From Termitomyces sp. T153 (lineage: Eukaryota; Basidiomycota; Agaricomycetes; Agaricales; Lyophyllaceae): a stretch of 64,000 nucleotides of DNA. The notes under the pieces were generated by a model. It searched no databases and was not told the origin of the DNA. It saw only the letters and a list, made by a program, of their open reading frames with translations. A program made the position numbers and the translations under genes. Shown here piece after piece: positions 1 through 11,900 of the stretch. Position 1 is the first letter of the stretch. Each line of letters opens with the position of its first letter. The stretch spans positions 434,001 to 498,000 of the forward strand of contig JACKQL020000032.1 in the NCBI GenBank assembly GCA_018296165.2. The letters are read 5' to 3'.

Positions 1-3000
1 TCCAAAGCTATTTGAGCAGACCCATCTTTATTCGAAGCAACAAGTATATGAACCGCCTTGTTGGTCTGACACACTAGTCAGAAAGCATGTTTCGATATAT
101 GAAAAGACACTCACAACGACAATGTACCGCGGGCTGAGTTTACTCGACCGCATAAATTGGGAAACCAACAGCTGTATCCTACCGCTATACGTTACGTGGT
201 CCGCTACAACACAAGTCAGTGGCAACTAAACTCAAACACACTGCAAGACCTACATCCAATACCGCAAGCGCTTGCCAACTCACTGCCAAAAGCACTCTTG
301 CCGTTGATATCCAAATAATCACCCATGAACCGTCGATAACTTAAAAGACTGAAACGGCGTCTCTCTTTCCGACTAGCAAGAATCTGATGTCCGTAATCGC
401 GAATTTGAGCATACGCAATTCCTTCCTTGTTATTCTTCCAGAACCGTTGTATACGCCGCGCACATTCGTGTTTGTAACGCATATAGTTCCTAAAGGCACG
501 CTGAATACGACGTGCCATGTTGTGCCAATACTGGTCACGCATCGTCTCCAACGCAAACAGCTGTCGTCCGAGTCCATGTAGCACAAACTCTAACAAACAT
601 AAACGAGAAACGTACCGTCTCGGGGTTCTTGATGAACGCCTTCGTTACACCCATCTGCCACTCATCCCTTGCAATACCACAATCTTTCAATATCTGCTCG
701 CAACCAGACCTCGCGTGACCTTGCCAGGTGTAATCACCCGCATACGACGTCTTGGGCGACAAGAGATAGAATCGCTCCACCATCTTTTCAAAGGTATTTC
801 TATATGCGAAACCAGCACGTCGGACTCGGATGTTCTCCTGAAGACCCAGGTATTTGATCTGATGAAGAATAGCCTTGTTATCGTACTCTGTCGAGCTTCG
901 GTTCTGGTTGGGCTTGATAGTACGGATATACGAAGGCTGCGCCTTCATGAGATTGTCAACAAGTGCCCCTGCTGAAACTTTGATCCTGTCTCCAGCTGTA
1001 GGTGGACGTTTCTTGCTGTTGGGATCTGGCCGATCCGGGAACAACGTCTGTAAAAACTGGTTGTCACTGACACCGATGAGGTCAAGCAAGTCCTTGATAA
1101 GCGAATCCTTGTTCTTGTCCGTCATTCCGGCCACGTTGTACATGACATCGCCGGCATAGTGCTTTACCAGGAATTGAGTCCCACGGGCTTCAAAGTGAGG
1201 GTTGGATGAGAGCATTGATGTTCGTTGGATGAAGCTGTTGTCTGCGGCAGTGGGATCAGCGTGCGCAGTTGCACACGCGTCATTGAGAGCCGCAAAGATT
1301 CCAGGCGGTCGGCGTTCCTCTATAAGGTCACACACAACCTTGTTATTGAAATATTTGATTGGAGTCCATTTGATTTGTTCCCGAACGTACTCTTCCTGTT
1401 CAGTTTTCAAAGTAAGCTCGATAAAGATCTGTTGCAGCTTCTCGTTGACGTAGTTGATGCAGAGTTGCTCAAATGAATTGTCCTAGGCAGCCGTGAGAAC
1501 TGAATCACATGAATAAGACGAAATGACAGACCTCGAAAATCTCGAATCCATAGATATCCTGGTAACAAGTACGTCAGAGCACGTCTATGAAACGAATATA
1601 AGCACGAACCAGAATACCGATGACTTGCGCATGGGCAAAACGAGGTTTCATGGAGATATTGACTCTCGAAACGATCCACTCGAACAGGTTATTGTAGATA
1701 GCCTTTGACAACGCATCTCTCCCAGAAGATGCTTGAGATGCGTTAAGCGGTACATCATATACCGAACCCCGTCTACCACCACGCTGCGTCTCCATTACTC
1801 TCGTTGTAAGGGCTTTCTGCACCAGGGATGAATCGACACCCATAAGATAGGCCACAAAGTCAGTGACATCAGTATCGGCGATCATCGAGTTTCCGTCGTC
1901 TTGTTCTGCAAATTGGACATTTCCGAGCCAAAGGATAATGGCGAGCATGCGGAATATTTCTGTTTGCTCCTCTTGACTGAGACCAATAACACCCATAGCT
2001 TTCTATGATAAAATCAGAAGATGTGATGACGAGGTACAGTCAAAAAGCGCACAATGGTATCACGATAGTCCTTGATATCATCAATGTCCGACACTGATAG
2101 ACAGTTACTCGCACTGGTATACGCATACGCTTCAGGGCCTTGAAGACCAAACATCTCTATGACCAGTCTTTCAGACAACCATGACACAAAGATATTGAAA
2201 TAAAACTTGCCTCGCTGTTCATCCGTCGCGCCTTTTGTAAATTGATAGAAAACATGGAAATCGCGTTCGTTTTCGATTTGACCAACAACTCTCCCCTTCT
2301 CTAGGAGATAGTTGGTAATTTGAGCTCCAACAGGCTCTCCTTGTGTATTGAACATGATTTCCAGATATTTTCCCTGGACAGAAATGAGCATGAGATTTCA
2401 GCGGGAGACTCTGCACATACATGTCGACTAGAATTGTTATTACGAAGTGTTTTGGCGCACCCAAAACTCTCCAATAGGGGGTTTGTAGCCAAAACCATGT
2501 CCTTTATTTCCTGGATGCTGCTATCTTGTCCACCCGAAACCTCAGCAATATATTGCATGATACGCTTTGCGGCTTCCGTTTTCCCGGCACCGGATTCTCC
2601 AGAGATGATGACGCATTGGTTTTCGTGATAGGCGTTCATGTTGTAATATGTACTTTCTGCGATACTGAAGACATGAGGAGGAACTTCAAGACGATTCTTG
2701 CCGCGATATTTTTGTATTACTTCGTCCGTGTAAATACCAAGATCTACATTGTAATAATCAAGGGTTTAGGCCGCGATCATGGTCAAGAAACGCTGGGTAC
2801 ATACCTCGGAAAGGATTCACAGAGATTAACACTGCACCGATATATGTGTATATTTCGCCATTGGTCCACCGTTTCTGAAGGTTTTCGTTGATGCTCTCAT
2901 TACTGATTGTGGTAAGCAAAGTCATATCAGATACGCCAACTTGCTTCTTCTTGAATCCTTCTTTCCAGTCAGCCTGAAAGAGCAGTCCATGAATGTCGAC

Positions 3001-3155
3001 AACTTAAGCTATGGCGGTTACACGTACCTTTGCCACCTTTCCCTGCCCACTGGACTTCTTTGGAGCAGGTGCCACTTTCTTGCCTGCCTTCTTCGATGGC
3101 GCCTGTGGGATAGTTGAGTATCAAGTATACGCGAAGGATCGTATATACAAACCAT
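1..3155 (-). CDS. MYO1: Class I myosin heavy chain (Myo1/Myo5 type), 3' end cut by window edge
   Basis: This is an actin motor acting at endocytic patches and the hyphal tip. The start is an ATG at 3155-3153 that is the whole first coding exon: a GT..AG intron (3152-3103) follows, and the next exon opens with APSKKAGKK, giving the lysine-rich N terminus typical of fungal myosin I. Later exons give the motor head with the P-loop GESGAGKT near 2,600-2,620 and the start [20 protein letters not shown]. Two IQ motifs lie near 450-500 ([15 protein letters not shown] and [11 protein letters not shown]). They are followed by the start of the tail homology 1 domain ([11 protein letters not shown]), which runs off the left edge, so the rest of TH1 and any SH3 or acidic tail is not visible. 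There are at least eight introns. It is divergent from the RING/ankyrin gene, and the myosin chaperone gene lies one gene away. Confidence 0.93.
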
Positions 3156-3641
3156 GATGGGATGGCAAGAATGAGGAAGTTCAACGGTCTAGTGTTCGTA
3201 TTATATGACGGACTTGCTCTGTCGAGCGCTACCTGATGCGGTGTTCGGATGTTACCGAAATAGTTCAGTGCTGTGCGCGATCGGCCTGACCATATGTCCC
3301 ATTCAACTTTTTCTCTTTCCGTGACGCGAAGAATCTAGAGAAGATTTTTTGATTTAGGCTCCCGTTTTTACCGTTTAGCTTTACAGGAGCCCGTCATGCA
3401 CGGTTGCATCGAAAACCCAATAGCAAACTGCACAACCTACTCTAAGTTGCGCTCGCTGCTCGCTGCTACCTCATAAGTATTGCCTCACTGTCATCAACGA
3501 CTGCCAAGCAACGACTGTAAGCATGAGACAGTAAAAGGATGCATGCATTACGCATTATGACGACAGTTACTTTCGCCGTCACGGGCGTTCCGGTCACTTA
3601 TCTTCACCTTCCATCAACACCTTCAAGGCAAACGGTTTACC
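3156..3641. promoter_or_regulatory. Shared divergent upstream region of myosin I and the RING/ankyrin gene
   Basis: This 486-bp stretch separates two start codons that point away from each other, so it should hold both promoters and 5' leaders. I see no open reading frame of note. A short imperfect run of CTCGCTGCTCGCTGCTACCTC lies near 3,450-3,470, but I cannot assign it to a factor. No convincing TATA box was found. Confidence 0.4.
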
Positions 3642-4457
3642 ATGAGCAAATGGCCAAAACCTCGACCTTCAAATTACTCAACAGATGATGACTGTGCAAT
3701 ATGTTATGAGAGACTAGTGATACCAAACACGACTGGAGAAATTGGTCCGAGGTAAATGAGACATATGCTTAGGTGCCTGCTCAAGCGCGTTTGATTACAC
3801 TGACCATGGTTGCTGACGACTAGCACAATCATCGACGACGTCAAGTTACGGTGCAATCACCATTTCCACTGGTCATGGTGTGTAATCTTCTTGGTCAGTA
3901 GCCTGTATGTAGTCACGACAAACTCACGGATGTAGTTTTGAAGAGTATGACCGTGCACAAGAAGGCAACCGTGCTATTTGTCCAATGTGTCGTCAATCGA
4001 CACTGAACGAAAACGGCCTCCTCATTGTCGAGATTGTCAATGAGGGTGGTTTTTCCGGTGGAGTCGATCTTGGGGAAATTTTCGATCGAGATCGCTGGGA
4101 AGAACAACAGCCTGAAGAGTGGAAAAAGGGTCAAGCGCTTCTAAGCCTCTGTCAAATGGGAGATTTTGAAGAGGCCGAAGAATTGTTAAGGGATGAGGGT
4201 GCTAATCCCGATGCTGCTTTCGAAGATGGAACGACTGGGCTTCACATGGCTGCTCTCAATAATGCCGTAGAATGGGCTTCCTTGCGTCAGTGAAGCAAAT
4301 TATCGACTCTCGTAATACAATTGGACAGTAGCTGACCCTCTCATCAGTCTTGCGTTATGGTGCTAACAAGGAGCTCAAGACGGACTGTGGAAAAACAGCT
4401 TTTGACTATGCTGTCTCGGTGGATGCTCATGCCGTTGTAGAACTTCTTCGCGCGTAG
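3642..4457 (+). CDS. RING-finger protein with C-terminal ankyrin repeats
   Basis: Likely an E3 ubiquitin ligase or adaptor. The start ATG at 3642 opens MSKWPKPRPSNYSTDDD and leads into the first zinc pair CAIC. After one intron (3753 to about 3822), CNHHFHW supplies the middle cysteine/histidine ligands. After a second intron, the codon split over the junction gives the next cysteine, and CPMC supplies the last pair. The second half has ankyrin-like helices: DGTTGLHMAALNNAVE, then after an intron LRYGANKELKTDCGKTAFDYA, ending VVELLRA and TAG at 4455-4457. The protein is short, about 200 residues. The RING ligand order is visible, but ligase activity is inferred from the fold only. It ends tail-to-tail with the UNC-45 gene. 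Confidence 0.75.
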
Positions 4458-4736
4458 AAAATCATAGGCCGCGATCGCTTAGAATCACCAGAAACTTTTT
4501 AAAAAAACTTGACGAGGTGAGCAGGCAGCTTTGTTTTGTAGACCTAACCGAGTATGGTCATAACTTACTTACTCAACAGTTTATTTACTTCTGGGCTAAA
4601 TGGCTGTAACAGAGCCCGCATGGTCCTTAGCAGCTCAGTGTTCTCTCGCTGTATTGCATGCGTAAGTACTTTATCCTCCGCTTGTATCCATGTAGAAGTC
4701 GAAATAAAACATACAACTACAGTCATTGATAGATCT
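4458..4736. other. Convergent 3' intergenic region
   Basis: This 279-bp gap lies between the stop codons of the RING/ankyrin gene and the UNC-45-like gene. It is AT-rich and should contain the two 3' UTRs. I see no further gene or RNA structure in it. Confidence 0.5.
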
Positions 4737-6818
4737 CTAGGACTTGTCCATAAGTACTTGTAATGCTTCTACAGCTGGACGCAGTACACCCGCATCCACT
4801 CTCCCTCCCTGAGTTTTCACGAAATTCATGAGGGCATGTTGTAGTCCAGCTTCTTCTGCTTCTCTAATAAGCTGTTCAAGTAAAACCTTGTCCGAAACAC
4901 CTGAAAAGATGTTTCTAGTACTGATAATTGCGCGATGGACAAGCCCGGGATGGACTTCGAGATCTATACTTTCTTTTTCTTCTTCTGAATTATCTCGATC
5001 GATAACCGAGGGGTCAATGAGCTGTGCCAAAATGGAGAATACGCGATGCTTGTCCGACTGTAGAGAAATAATGGCAGCACAGGCACTTGGCGCAGATGTC
5101 AAAGTTGCCACTGCACCGGATGCAGCTAACCTTGTCGGCAGATCATCGACATCCGATAAAGCAAACATTATCTGGAGCTTTGATTTAGTAGCGCTTGGAT
5201 TATCCTCTCCACCGTATCTCTCGAAGACCTCGTCAGAACCTGCAATGAGGTTGCATATCAACTCCATCGCCGCTCTGCGAACGAGTGTATGGTCTTCCAG
5301 TAACAGAAGCTCAACCTTTTGCAGCAATCCATCGGATTTAGCGATACGTGTAGCCGTTTCTGTTCCTTGAGATGAAAGGTTCGTTAGAGCCATCATTGAT
5401 TCGAATCGTTGCAGAAGTGTTGATGAGGAGCCTTGAAGCATGAGCGAGAATGGCCGTATAGCATCATACATCGCTCCCTCGTTCGGTCCAAAGACTTGGA
5501 TGGGAGAGGAGGTTATGGCGAGTTTTGCTAGAGCCTGGATTGCATCAAGTGTAGTAGTTTCCAGAGCTTGTGGTGACGCAGAGCTCAGTGACTGTTGATA
5601 AAAAGGCATGCTCTGCTTGATGATATGCATTAGCACCTTCGCGCCTCCACTTTGTAGAACTTTGCCACGGTTGTCCTTTTCCTCCACAATGCTGAGCAAT
5701 GCTTTCGCAGTCAATGCACGCACTGCTACAGTATCCGACCGAATGACAAGAGAAAAGATGTCTAGAACCCCAACATCAATTGCACGGCGAATTCTGGCTC
5801 TGACGTGGTCATCGTCGTCGAGGATGGATGGAGATGACGATTTTGTGTTGGCTTTGGGGGCACTTGCCATGTTCCGAAGTTTTTCCATCTGTATTTGCTC
5901 TTCGGTAAGTCGTGGGCGATACGTGCACAAGTTCGACGCAATTGATAAAACTCCAAATGCTAGAGTCGTCGGGGTATCAATGGAACCAGATGCGTTATTG
6001 GTCTTACGACGAGGAACAAGGGAGAAAAGCCGTTTTAGGAATACTGTGTCCTGAGATAGCTCCTCCTTCATCATAGGGTCAACGCTGAGATATGCCAATC
6101 CTTCGACGGCATCTGCAAGTGAAGTCTCGTTAGCCCCTGCGACAATAACTGCTTTCATTGAAGCAGCCAAATCTTCGTCGTTTCGACTACCGACCCTCGT
6201 CTGTACATCTCCCACTGCATCTCCCAGAGTTTGTGCATTGTCAAAGGCGGATCCTTTGGATAGTTTTATGAGAGCATTGGTAGCAGTAATACGTGTATTT
6301 GCATTTGAAGAATTTTGCGAAGTGAAATCCAGCCATTTTATGGCTTGCGGAGACAAACCACCGCGACATGGTTTATGTCCGATCGCTTGTGAGAGTAGTT
6401 GGGCAACAGTACGAGCTAGATGTTCTGAAGGGGCCAGGTCAACACTATCCATGATTGCCTCTAACACTCCATCTTGTTGAAAGATGGAGGCGGCAGATTT
6501 CCAGTCAACTTGGAAGAGGGCCGTCAGAAATGACATACTGGCAAGAAGTTCATTCTCGTCGGTGCCTGCCAGTCGAGTAGCTATCGGAGGACCAAGAGCT
6601 CGAACCAAGGCCTCCGTATGAGGATCGAGGTCCGTCCCTTGGTTAAAGGACGAGTTCCTGACATCTTGGCAGAAGGCAGATAGAGTGAGAAAAGCTTTGG
6701 AGCGTTCACCGATCGGGGTGGTTGGGAGAAATGCGGTGATAAGATATGCCAGTTCGTTGGGAAGAGTGCCGGAGCTACTCATTGCCGAAACATATTTAGG
6801 ATCTTCCAGTTTTGCCAT
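4737..6818 (-). CDS. SHE4: UNC-45/She4/Cro1-type myosin chaperone, UCS domain protein
   Basis: A 693-residue single-exon protein built of armadillo-like helical repeats throughout. The N terminus is MAKLEDPKYVSAMSSSGTL. Repeated helical segments resemble the central and UCS regions of She4, Cro1 and UNC-45, for example the stretch around VLQSGGAKVLMHIIK and the C-terminal block with ALTNLSSQGTETATRIAKSD and RRAAMELICNLIAGS. UCS proteins bind myosin motor heads and help them fold and hold to actin. Fungal members lack the N-terminal TPR domain of animals, and none is seen here. Lack of introns is unusual beside neighbours that have many. The gene lies one gene away from a class I myosin, a known client class of She4. 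The family call is by recognition, not by alignment. Confidence 0.85.
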   Translation of the reverse strand: MAKLEDPKYVSAMSSSGTLPNELAYLITAFLPTTPIGERSKAFLTLSAFCQDVRNSSFNQGTDLDPHTEALVRALGPPIATRLAGTDENELLASMSFLTALFQVDWKSAASIFQQDGVLEAIMDSVDLAPSEHLARTVAQLLSQAIGHKPCRGGLSPQAIKWLDFTSQNSSNANTRITATNALIKLSKGSAFDNAQTLGDAVGDVQTRVGSRNDEDLAASMKAVIVAGANETSLADAVEGLAYLSVDPMMKEELSQDTVFLKRLFSLVPRRKTNNASGSIDTPTTLAFGVLSIASNLCTYRPRLTEEQIQMEKLRNMASAPKANTKSSSPSILDDDDHVRARIRRAIDVGVLDIFSLVIRSDTVAVRALTAKALLSIVEEKDNRGKVLQSGGAKVLMHIIKQSMPFYQQSLSSASPQALETTTLDAIQALAKLAITSSPIQVFGPNEGAMYDAIRPFSLMLQGSSSTLLQRFESMMALTNLSSQGTETATRIAKSDGLLQKVELLLLEDHTLVRRAAMELICNLIAGSDEVFERYGGEDNPSATKSKLQIMFALSDVDDLPTRLAASGAVATLTSAPSACAAIISLQSDKHRVFSILAQLIDPSVIDRDNSEEEKESIDLEVHPGLVHRAIISTRNIFSGVSDKVLLEQLIREAEEAGLQHALMNFVKTQGGRVDAGVLRPAVEALQVLMDKS

Positions 6819-6966
6819 GGCTGAATGGAAAGTTGATAATACTTACGATACGAGATCAACGTTCACGATTGGTGTGATCATGTCGGGAAGATTTACTTTT
6901 TGCCTTCGATCACAGATCTGCTATTTATTGACGATCTCACTTGTTCGTGCACCATTCCTCATCATT

Positions 6967-8806
6967 ATGGCTAGCTCCAGCACATCTACTCTTCCCGTGC
7001 TGGAGTCCAGGTCTCCTATAATCGAGGCCGGCAACTTGGTTTTGCTAAGAATCCCGAACGGCGATATCAAAGGCGTCAAAGTCGAGAAAGACTCGTGCGC
7101 TCAACTTTTCTTCATGAAGTGTGAGTACTGACGAGCATCCAGTACAGTCACTATAGGAAGGCTTGGTTCTTTCCACGCAAATGAGCTGATCAATCAGCCC
7201 TATGGTCTTACTTTTGAAATGGTCAACAAAAAGTTGAAGGTTATGCCGCCTCGTACATTGCAGGAAGTCGGTAAGACTTGGCACAAATGTGGATACGTAC
7301 TTTGTTTTCTCATATAGTCTCAGAGGATACCGACGCCACCAACGAGCTTATTAATGATGGTGAATTTGTGCAGCCTCTTACTATAGAGGAAATACAAAAA
7401 TTCAAAGCTACTGGTGTTCATGTTTCGGTGAATATAGTTGTTTCCTTTACCATACGATTGAATTGACGCTATGCACATAGGAAATTATCAAAAGGCAAAT
7501 AGAACAACATGCCAACTACTCCCTGAAGACAGAATACAGCAAAGAAAAGTACAAAAAGCGGAAGGAAGAAAAGTACGCTCGGCCACAGTATATACATTTA
7601 TTGTTAACGAACTGCCCAGATATTCCAAGTCATTCACGACCATAGAGCCTACATTGTTCAATGTCTGTGACTACTGGTTCAACAAGGATCAAGCACGCAT
7701 TCGGGATCTTCGGACAGACTCCTTATCTCAGCTGTTAAACTTGGCGAACATTCGACCAGGAGGACGATACATTGCAGTCGATGATGCTTCAGGACTCGTT
7801 GTAGCGGGAATACTAGAACGAATGGGAGGTTCGACTATTCTTCTCTTTCTCTTTGCCACTTCGAGTTGACATTTGCATACAATAGGTCAAGGGAGATTAC
7901 TAACCATTTGTGACACCGACTCGCCTCCAGCGTACCCCGTAGTGATGAACATGAATTTCAGGCCACATATTGTATCTGGCGTTCTGGCATCTTTAAATTG
8001 GGCCACATCTGAGGAGGGCTACACTCCCAGTAGGTCTTTATTGGCTCGGCCCTGGGATACAATGCTCATGTGCCCTAGTCATTCCCCCGTCAGATATTCC
8101 ACAAGATCAAATACGATCAGAGAGACAAAAATCGCGACTTAACAAGCGCAAAGCTGTCACCAACCTAGTGACCAACACGAGGGAGGAGTTGTTCAGTGGG
8201 GAATTCGACTCGTCAGTGGTTCGATTCTTTTCTTTGTCTTCATCTACTGACGTACTCTTAGCCTCATTATTGCCAGTCAATACGATCCTTGGTCGATTTT
8301 GCAGAGGCTTGTGCCATATGTCGGTGGTTCCGGATCCATCGTCGTGTACAGTCCTCATATACAGGTATGTTCCCATATCCGCCCCAATGCATTGGTCCTA
8401 AACTGCAATATCTACAGATTTTGACAGATCTTCATACGCAGATGCGAGCTACAACTCAATACTTAAGTCCGAATATCACAGAACCGTGGCTCAGAAGATA
8501 TCAGGTCTTACCAGGACGGACACATCCTACAATGAACACGTCAGGTTCAGGAGGCTATCTCCTCCATGCTTTTAAGATGTGTGTATATCATCGTTATCAT
8601 AGGCATTATCCTGACATTACAATTTCAATAGTTATGATGACCCGAATGCGTCTTCTGTCCTGATGCACCGCCACAAGCCCAAAAAAGTCAGATTGACTCA
8701 GACCGAGCCCACATCTGAAGTGGTCTCTTCGGCTGACGACATCTCATCCAAGGAGGATATTGTAGAAGCCTCAGTAGATACAACAATGTTAGATGAACAA
8801 TGTTAG
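6967..8806 (+). CDS. TRM6: tRNA (adenine-58-N1) methyltransferase non-catalytic subunit Trm6/Gcd10
   Basis: Partner of Trm61 in the nuclear complex that makes m1A58 in tRNA, including initiator tRNA. Start ATG at 6967 gives MASSSTSTLPVLESRSPII, then GNLVLLRIPNGD, the beta-barrel start typical of Trm6. Further exons read GSFHANELINQPYGLTFEM, then TLFNVCDYWFNKDQARIRD and the degenerate methyltransferase-like fold LLNLANIRPGGRYIAVDDASG, followed by GRLLTICDTDSPPAYP and HIVSGVLASLNW. Several introns of 50-70 bp interrupt it. The last exon is a low-complexity tail (SVLMHRHKPKKVRLTQ) ending in TAG at 8804-8806. The N terminus could instead begin at an in-frame upstream Met, but 6967 fits family length. 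It converges on the sorting nexin gene, with 163 bp between stops. Confidence 0.9.
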
Positions 8807-8969
8807 ATGTAGGCAAAGCTTAAGGAAGATAGAAGTCACCCGAGACGTCTATTTCGTTAGAAAATCACCGGCTTAGAGACCTGGACTTGAAACATTCGTC
8901 GTCGCGGATTCAGGAAACAGTGTACCAAAAAGCTGGAAAAATCGTCAACTAATCGTCAATAGGGGTTGG

Positions 8970-11900
8970 TCACATACGCCACACCTCATCAACAATAGTG
9001 TAGGCTATGTGCTGGTTCAGGCGTCGATTCTGCAATACTGCGAACATCCTTCGTGCCCCACGACGTGCGTTGGTGCGCCCCATCATATTGGCGGCGAGGT
9101 CTGACGAAGGTTGATGTAGCTTGTTCTAGTTGCGCCAGGAGACTAACGTACCGGGAACCAAAGAAGAGAGCTTTCTGTTGGCCGCATCCCGAGTGGCCAT
9201 CTTCTCTTCATATGAGCGAGGCACGCTTGATGCCTTCAACTTCCCGCCCGGCCAAAGGCCTTCTCGGAATATCTTGATAAACGACAGGAGGCGCGGCTCC
9301 TCGAGGTAGGACTTAACATAGTCACGTATTTTTCTAGGAAATAGGAAATAAAGAAATTCGATTGTTGACCAAGACAAAGCCATGATATACTAACCGTTCA
9401 ATGGTGCCTCCAAGGACTTGCTGGAGAATGATGACGATGGCTTGTCGACGGAGCCAGTTGTTTTGCTTGTTGAGCTCAAAGACAGCAAGCACAAGATCAC
9501 AGATGGGAGTTGAGAATGTCTCGCCCTCTAACGGTTTTAGGTCTCCAGAGAGCTGCAGGAATGCAGCATCAGGGGAGCTTTTGCCACGGACATTGAGGGC
9601 TTGTGCAACGAGATCCTCATCATGGATGGCTGAACCGACAATTCCGGCAAATTCGGCTGCTTGTCGAGTCAAACGCTGAATCATAACATCAAGCATTGAA
9701 GGTCCAAAAAACATGTCGTCGATGCTTTCAGTCACTGACCGGTAGACATTGCGGACCAAGTCTCTCCCAGAGAACGACGCTCCTTTAGAAGGTTCTGGTG
9801 TCGGAGATGCGACAAAAGGAGAGTCGCGAGAAAGGAAGGCTCGGAGCTCGTCGCTTTCGCAAACAATGGGAATGGCTACCACGTTCTACTGACCTGGTCA
9901 GATCTTTCATCACGCAAAAGCAATGTATTGTTCACCTGCAGGTATTTTTCTAAACCAATCCTTCGGGTATCAACGAAGCTCCCAGAAAGTGATGCGACAA
10001 GCCGCTTTCCTGGAAAGTCCAAATTACGTATAAGGGCGTACCGTTCCCGTAGCTTGTTATGCAGGTTGAAAAACTCATTATATCTCCGTGCAACCACCCA
10101 TCCTGAAGCATGTCCACCATCTAGAGCGAGCTGTTGGATTTCTACCAGATACCGCACGACAGATTTACCCTCTTCTTCGCCCACTGTTGAACTAACGATT
10201 GACACCTTCGTACGATCAGAGATCAACCGATTCGCAGACTCCTGCTGCTCGTACTGTTGCTTTTGGAATCTGAGCTCACGGAGATCCCTGTTCATTGCCG
10301 ACTTGGATTTGACAAGAAGCCTGAGCTCTTGTTTATCACCAGTCAATTCCGCCTTCTTGATCAGGCTGTCTAGCATGATATCTTGCGCTTCCAGATTTGC
10401 AATGCTGTCTCCGAGGCGGGCGATTTCATATGACAATTGAAGATCACCAGGTCCAGCCAACTGAAATGGTGGTCGATTATCTTGGGCATCATCAATAGCC
10501 GCATCGTCTACATCCACATCCGCATCATCAACTTCCTCATCTTCGTCGTCATCAAACATAGCTCGCCGTTTATCTCGGTCAAAGGGGAGCAAAAGATCAT
10601 ATGTTGTTTTGGAACTAGTCGTCCTGATTCTCTTTGACGGCCTGTCAGCCTGCTCTTGTTCCAATGCCATGATATTGGTGAGGGCAGCATGTATAGCCTC
10701 CATTCTCTTTTCCTCCTCCCTTTGGAGCTTGTCTTCTGAATCGTCAAATAATGGAGGTCGCGTTGTATCAGGGTCGCGATCCCTAACAGGAGACATTAAA
10801 ACCTCCATGTTCGACGGCGAAGATCGTATCTCGGGGCGAGACGGGTTGGACACAAAGGACCGTTGTGAAGTCCCGCTTCCAGTGCGTTGCAAAACAGATC
10901 CAATGTTCGGTTCTATGGCCGTCGGAGACGGGCGAGGTGGGTATAATTGTTGGCTCTGTTTGGAAGCTGATGTATAGACTAGAGGATTAGCTTGATGGAC
11001 CAAGTCGGTATCACCGATAACGCGGAACCAAAGCTCAGACCTCTCGAAGTCCTCGAAATCTTGCTCCATATCCTTTTCAACTTGCCTCTGGGCTAACATG
11101 ACGCTTCTGCGAACCTTGCGTTGAGCTGAAGGTGTAGGTGGCGACGATTGGCTTTCAGCAAAGGCGCGGATAACATTTATGTGTTTCTCGGATATGGTTG
11201 CAAGAGTTGGATGAAGTGAAGAGCGAGAAAAATAGAGATCATTTATCATCGAAATGTCCTCTGTAATGGTTGCAGAGGAGGATGAATCCTGCAACGACTC
11301 GTCCTCGTCATCAGAAGACTCTGAGTCGACAGACTCTAATGGGTTTTTGAAGCTCTCAACAGTTAACCAAAACTGAACAAGTAAAGATCTGTGGCGTCGA
11401 TCCATGAATTCCATGAAATACGAGAGGGAGCTAGGATTTCCGAGGACGTCGCGAAGGGTAAGACCTGATTTGTGAGCTGCTTCCTGGTACGGCATCTGCT
11501 AAAGAATGATTGTGAGAACAGTCGAAGCCTAGATATCTCGGTGTAAGGCTTGCCGGGTTATGATCATCATCACCTCCCAGAAGAACAATCCTCTCCTCAA
11601 CTCTTCGCTTCGCAGTGTAAAGACGATCAAGGAAGGCTACTACATTCTCCGTCTTCTCTCCGTTGATCCAGTCATCCTTTTCGTGATTTGCTTGAGTGTT
11701 GACGTGGGATGAGCGTTTTGTTCATGATTGTGAGACGCTCTTACCGAGAAGTAGTCTGGTTCTCCGAATCTCACCAACAACATCATTCTTGAGCCTTCGT
11801 GCATCCAAAAGGGATGAGCAACGGTTTATACTCCGAAGGAAGGATTCAAATTGTCGTATGTCGGTACGTATCGTGATTAGCTCCGTAGCAAGTGGCACTG

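Noticed and set aside
4828..5370. 180-codon plus-strand frame opposite the UNC-45 gene
   Set aside because: Shadow of the real minus-strand frame; no domain.
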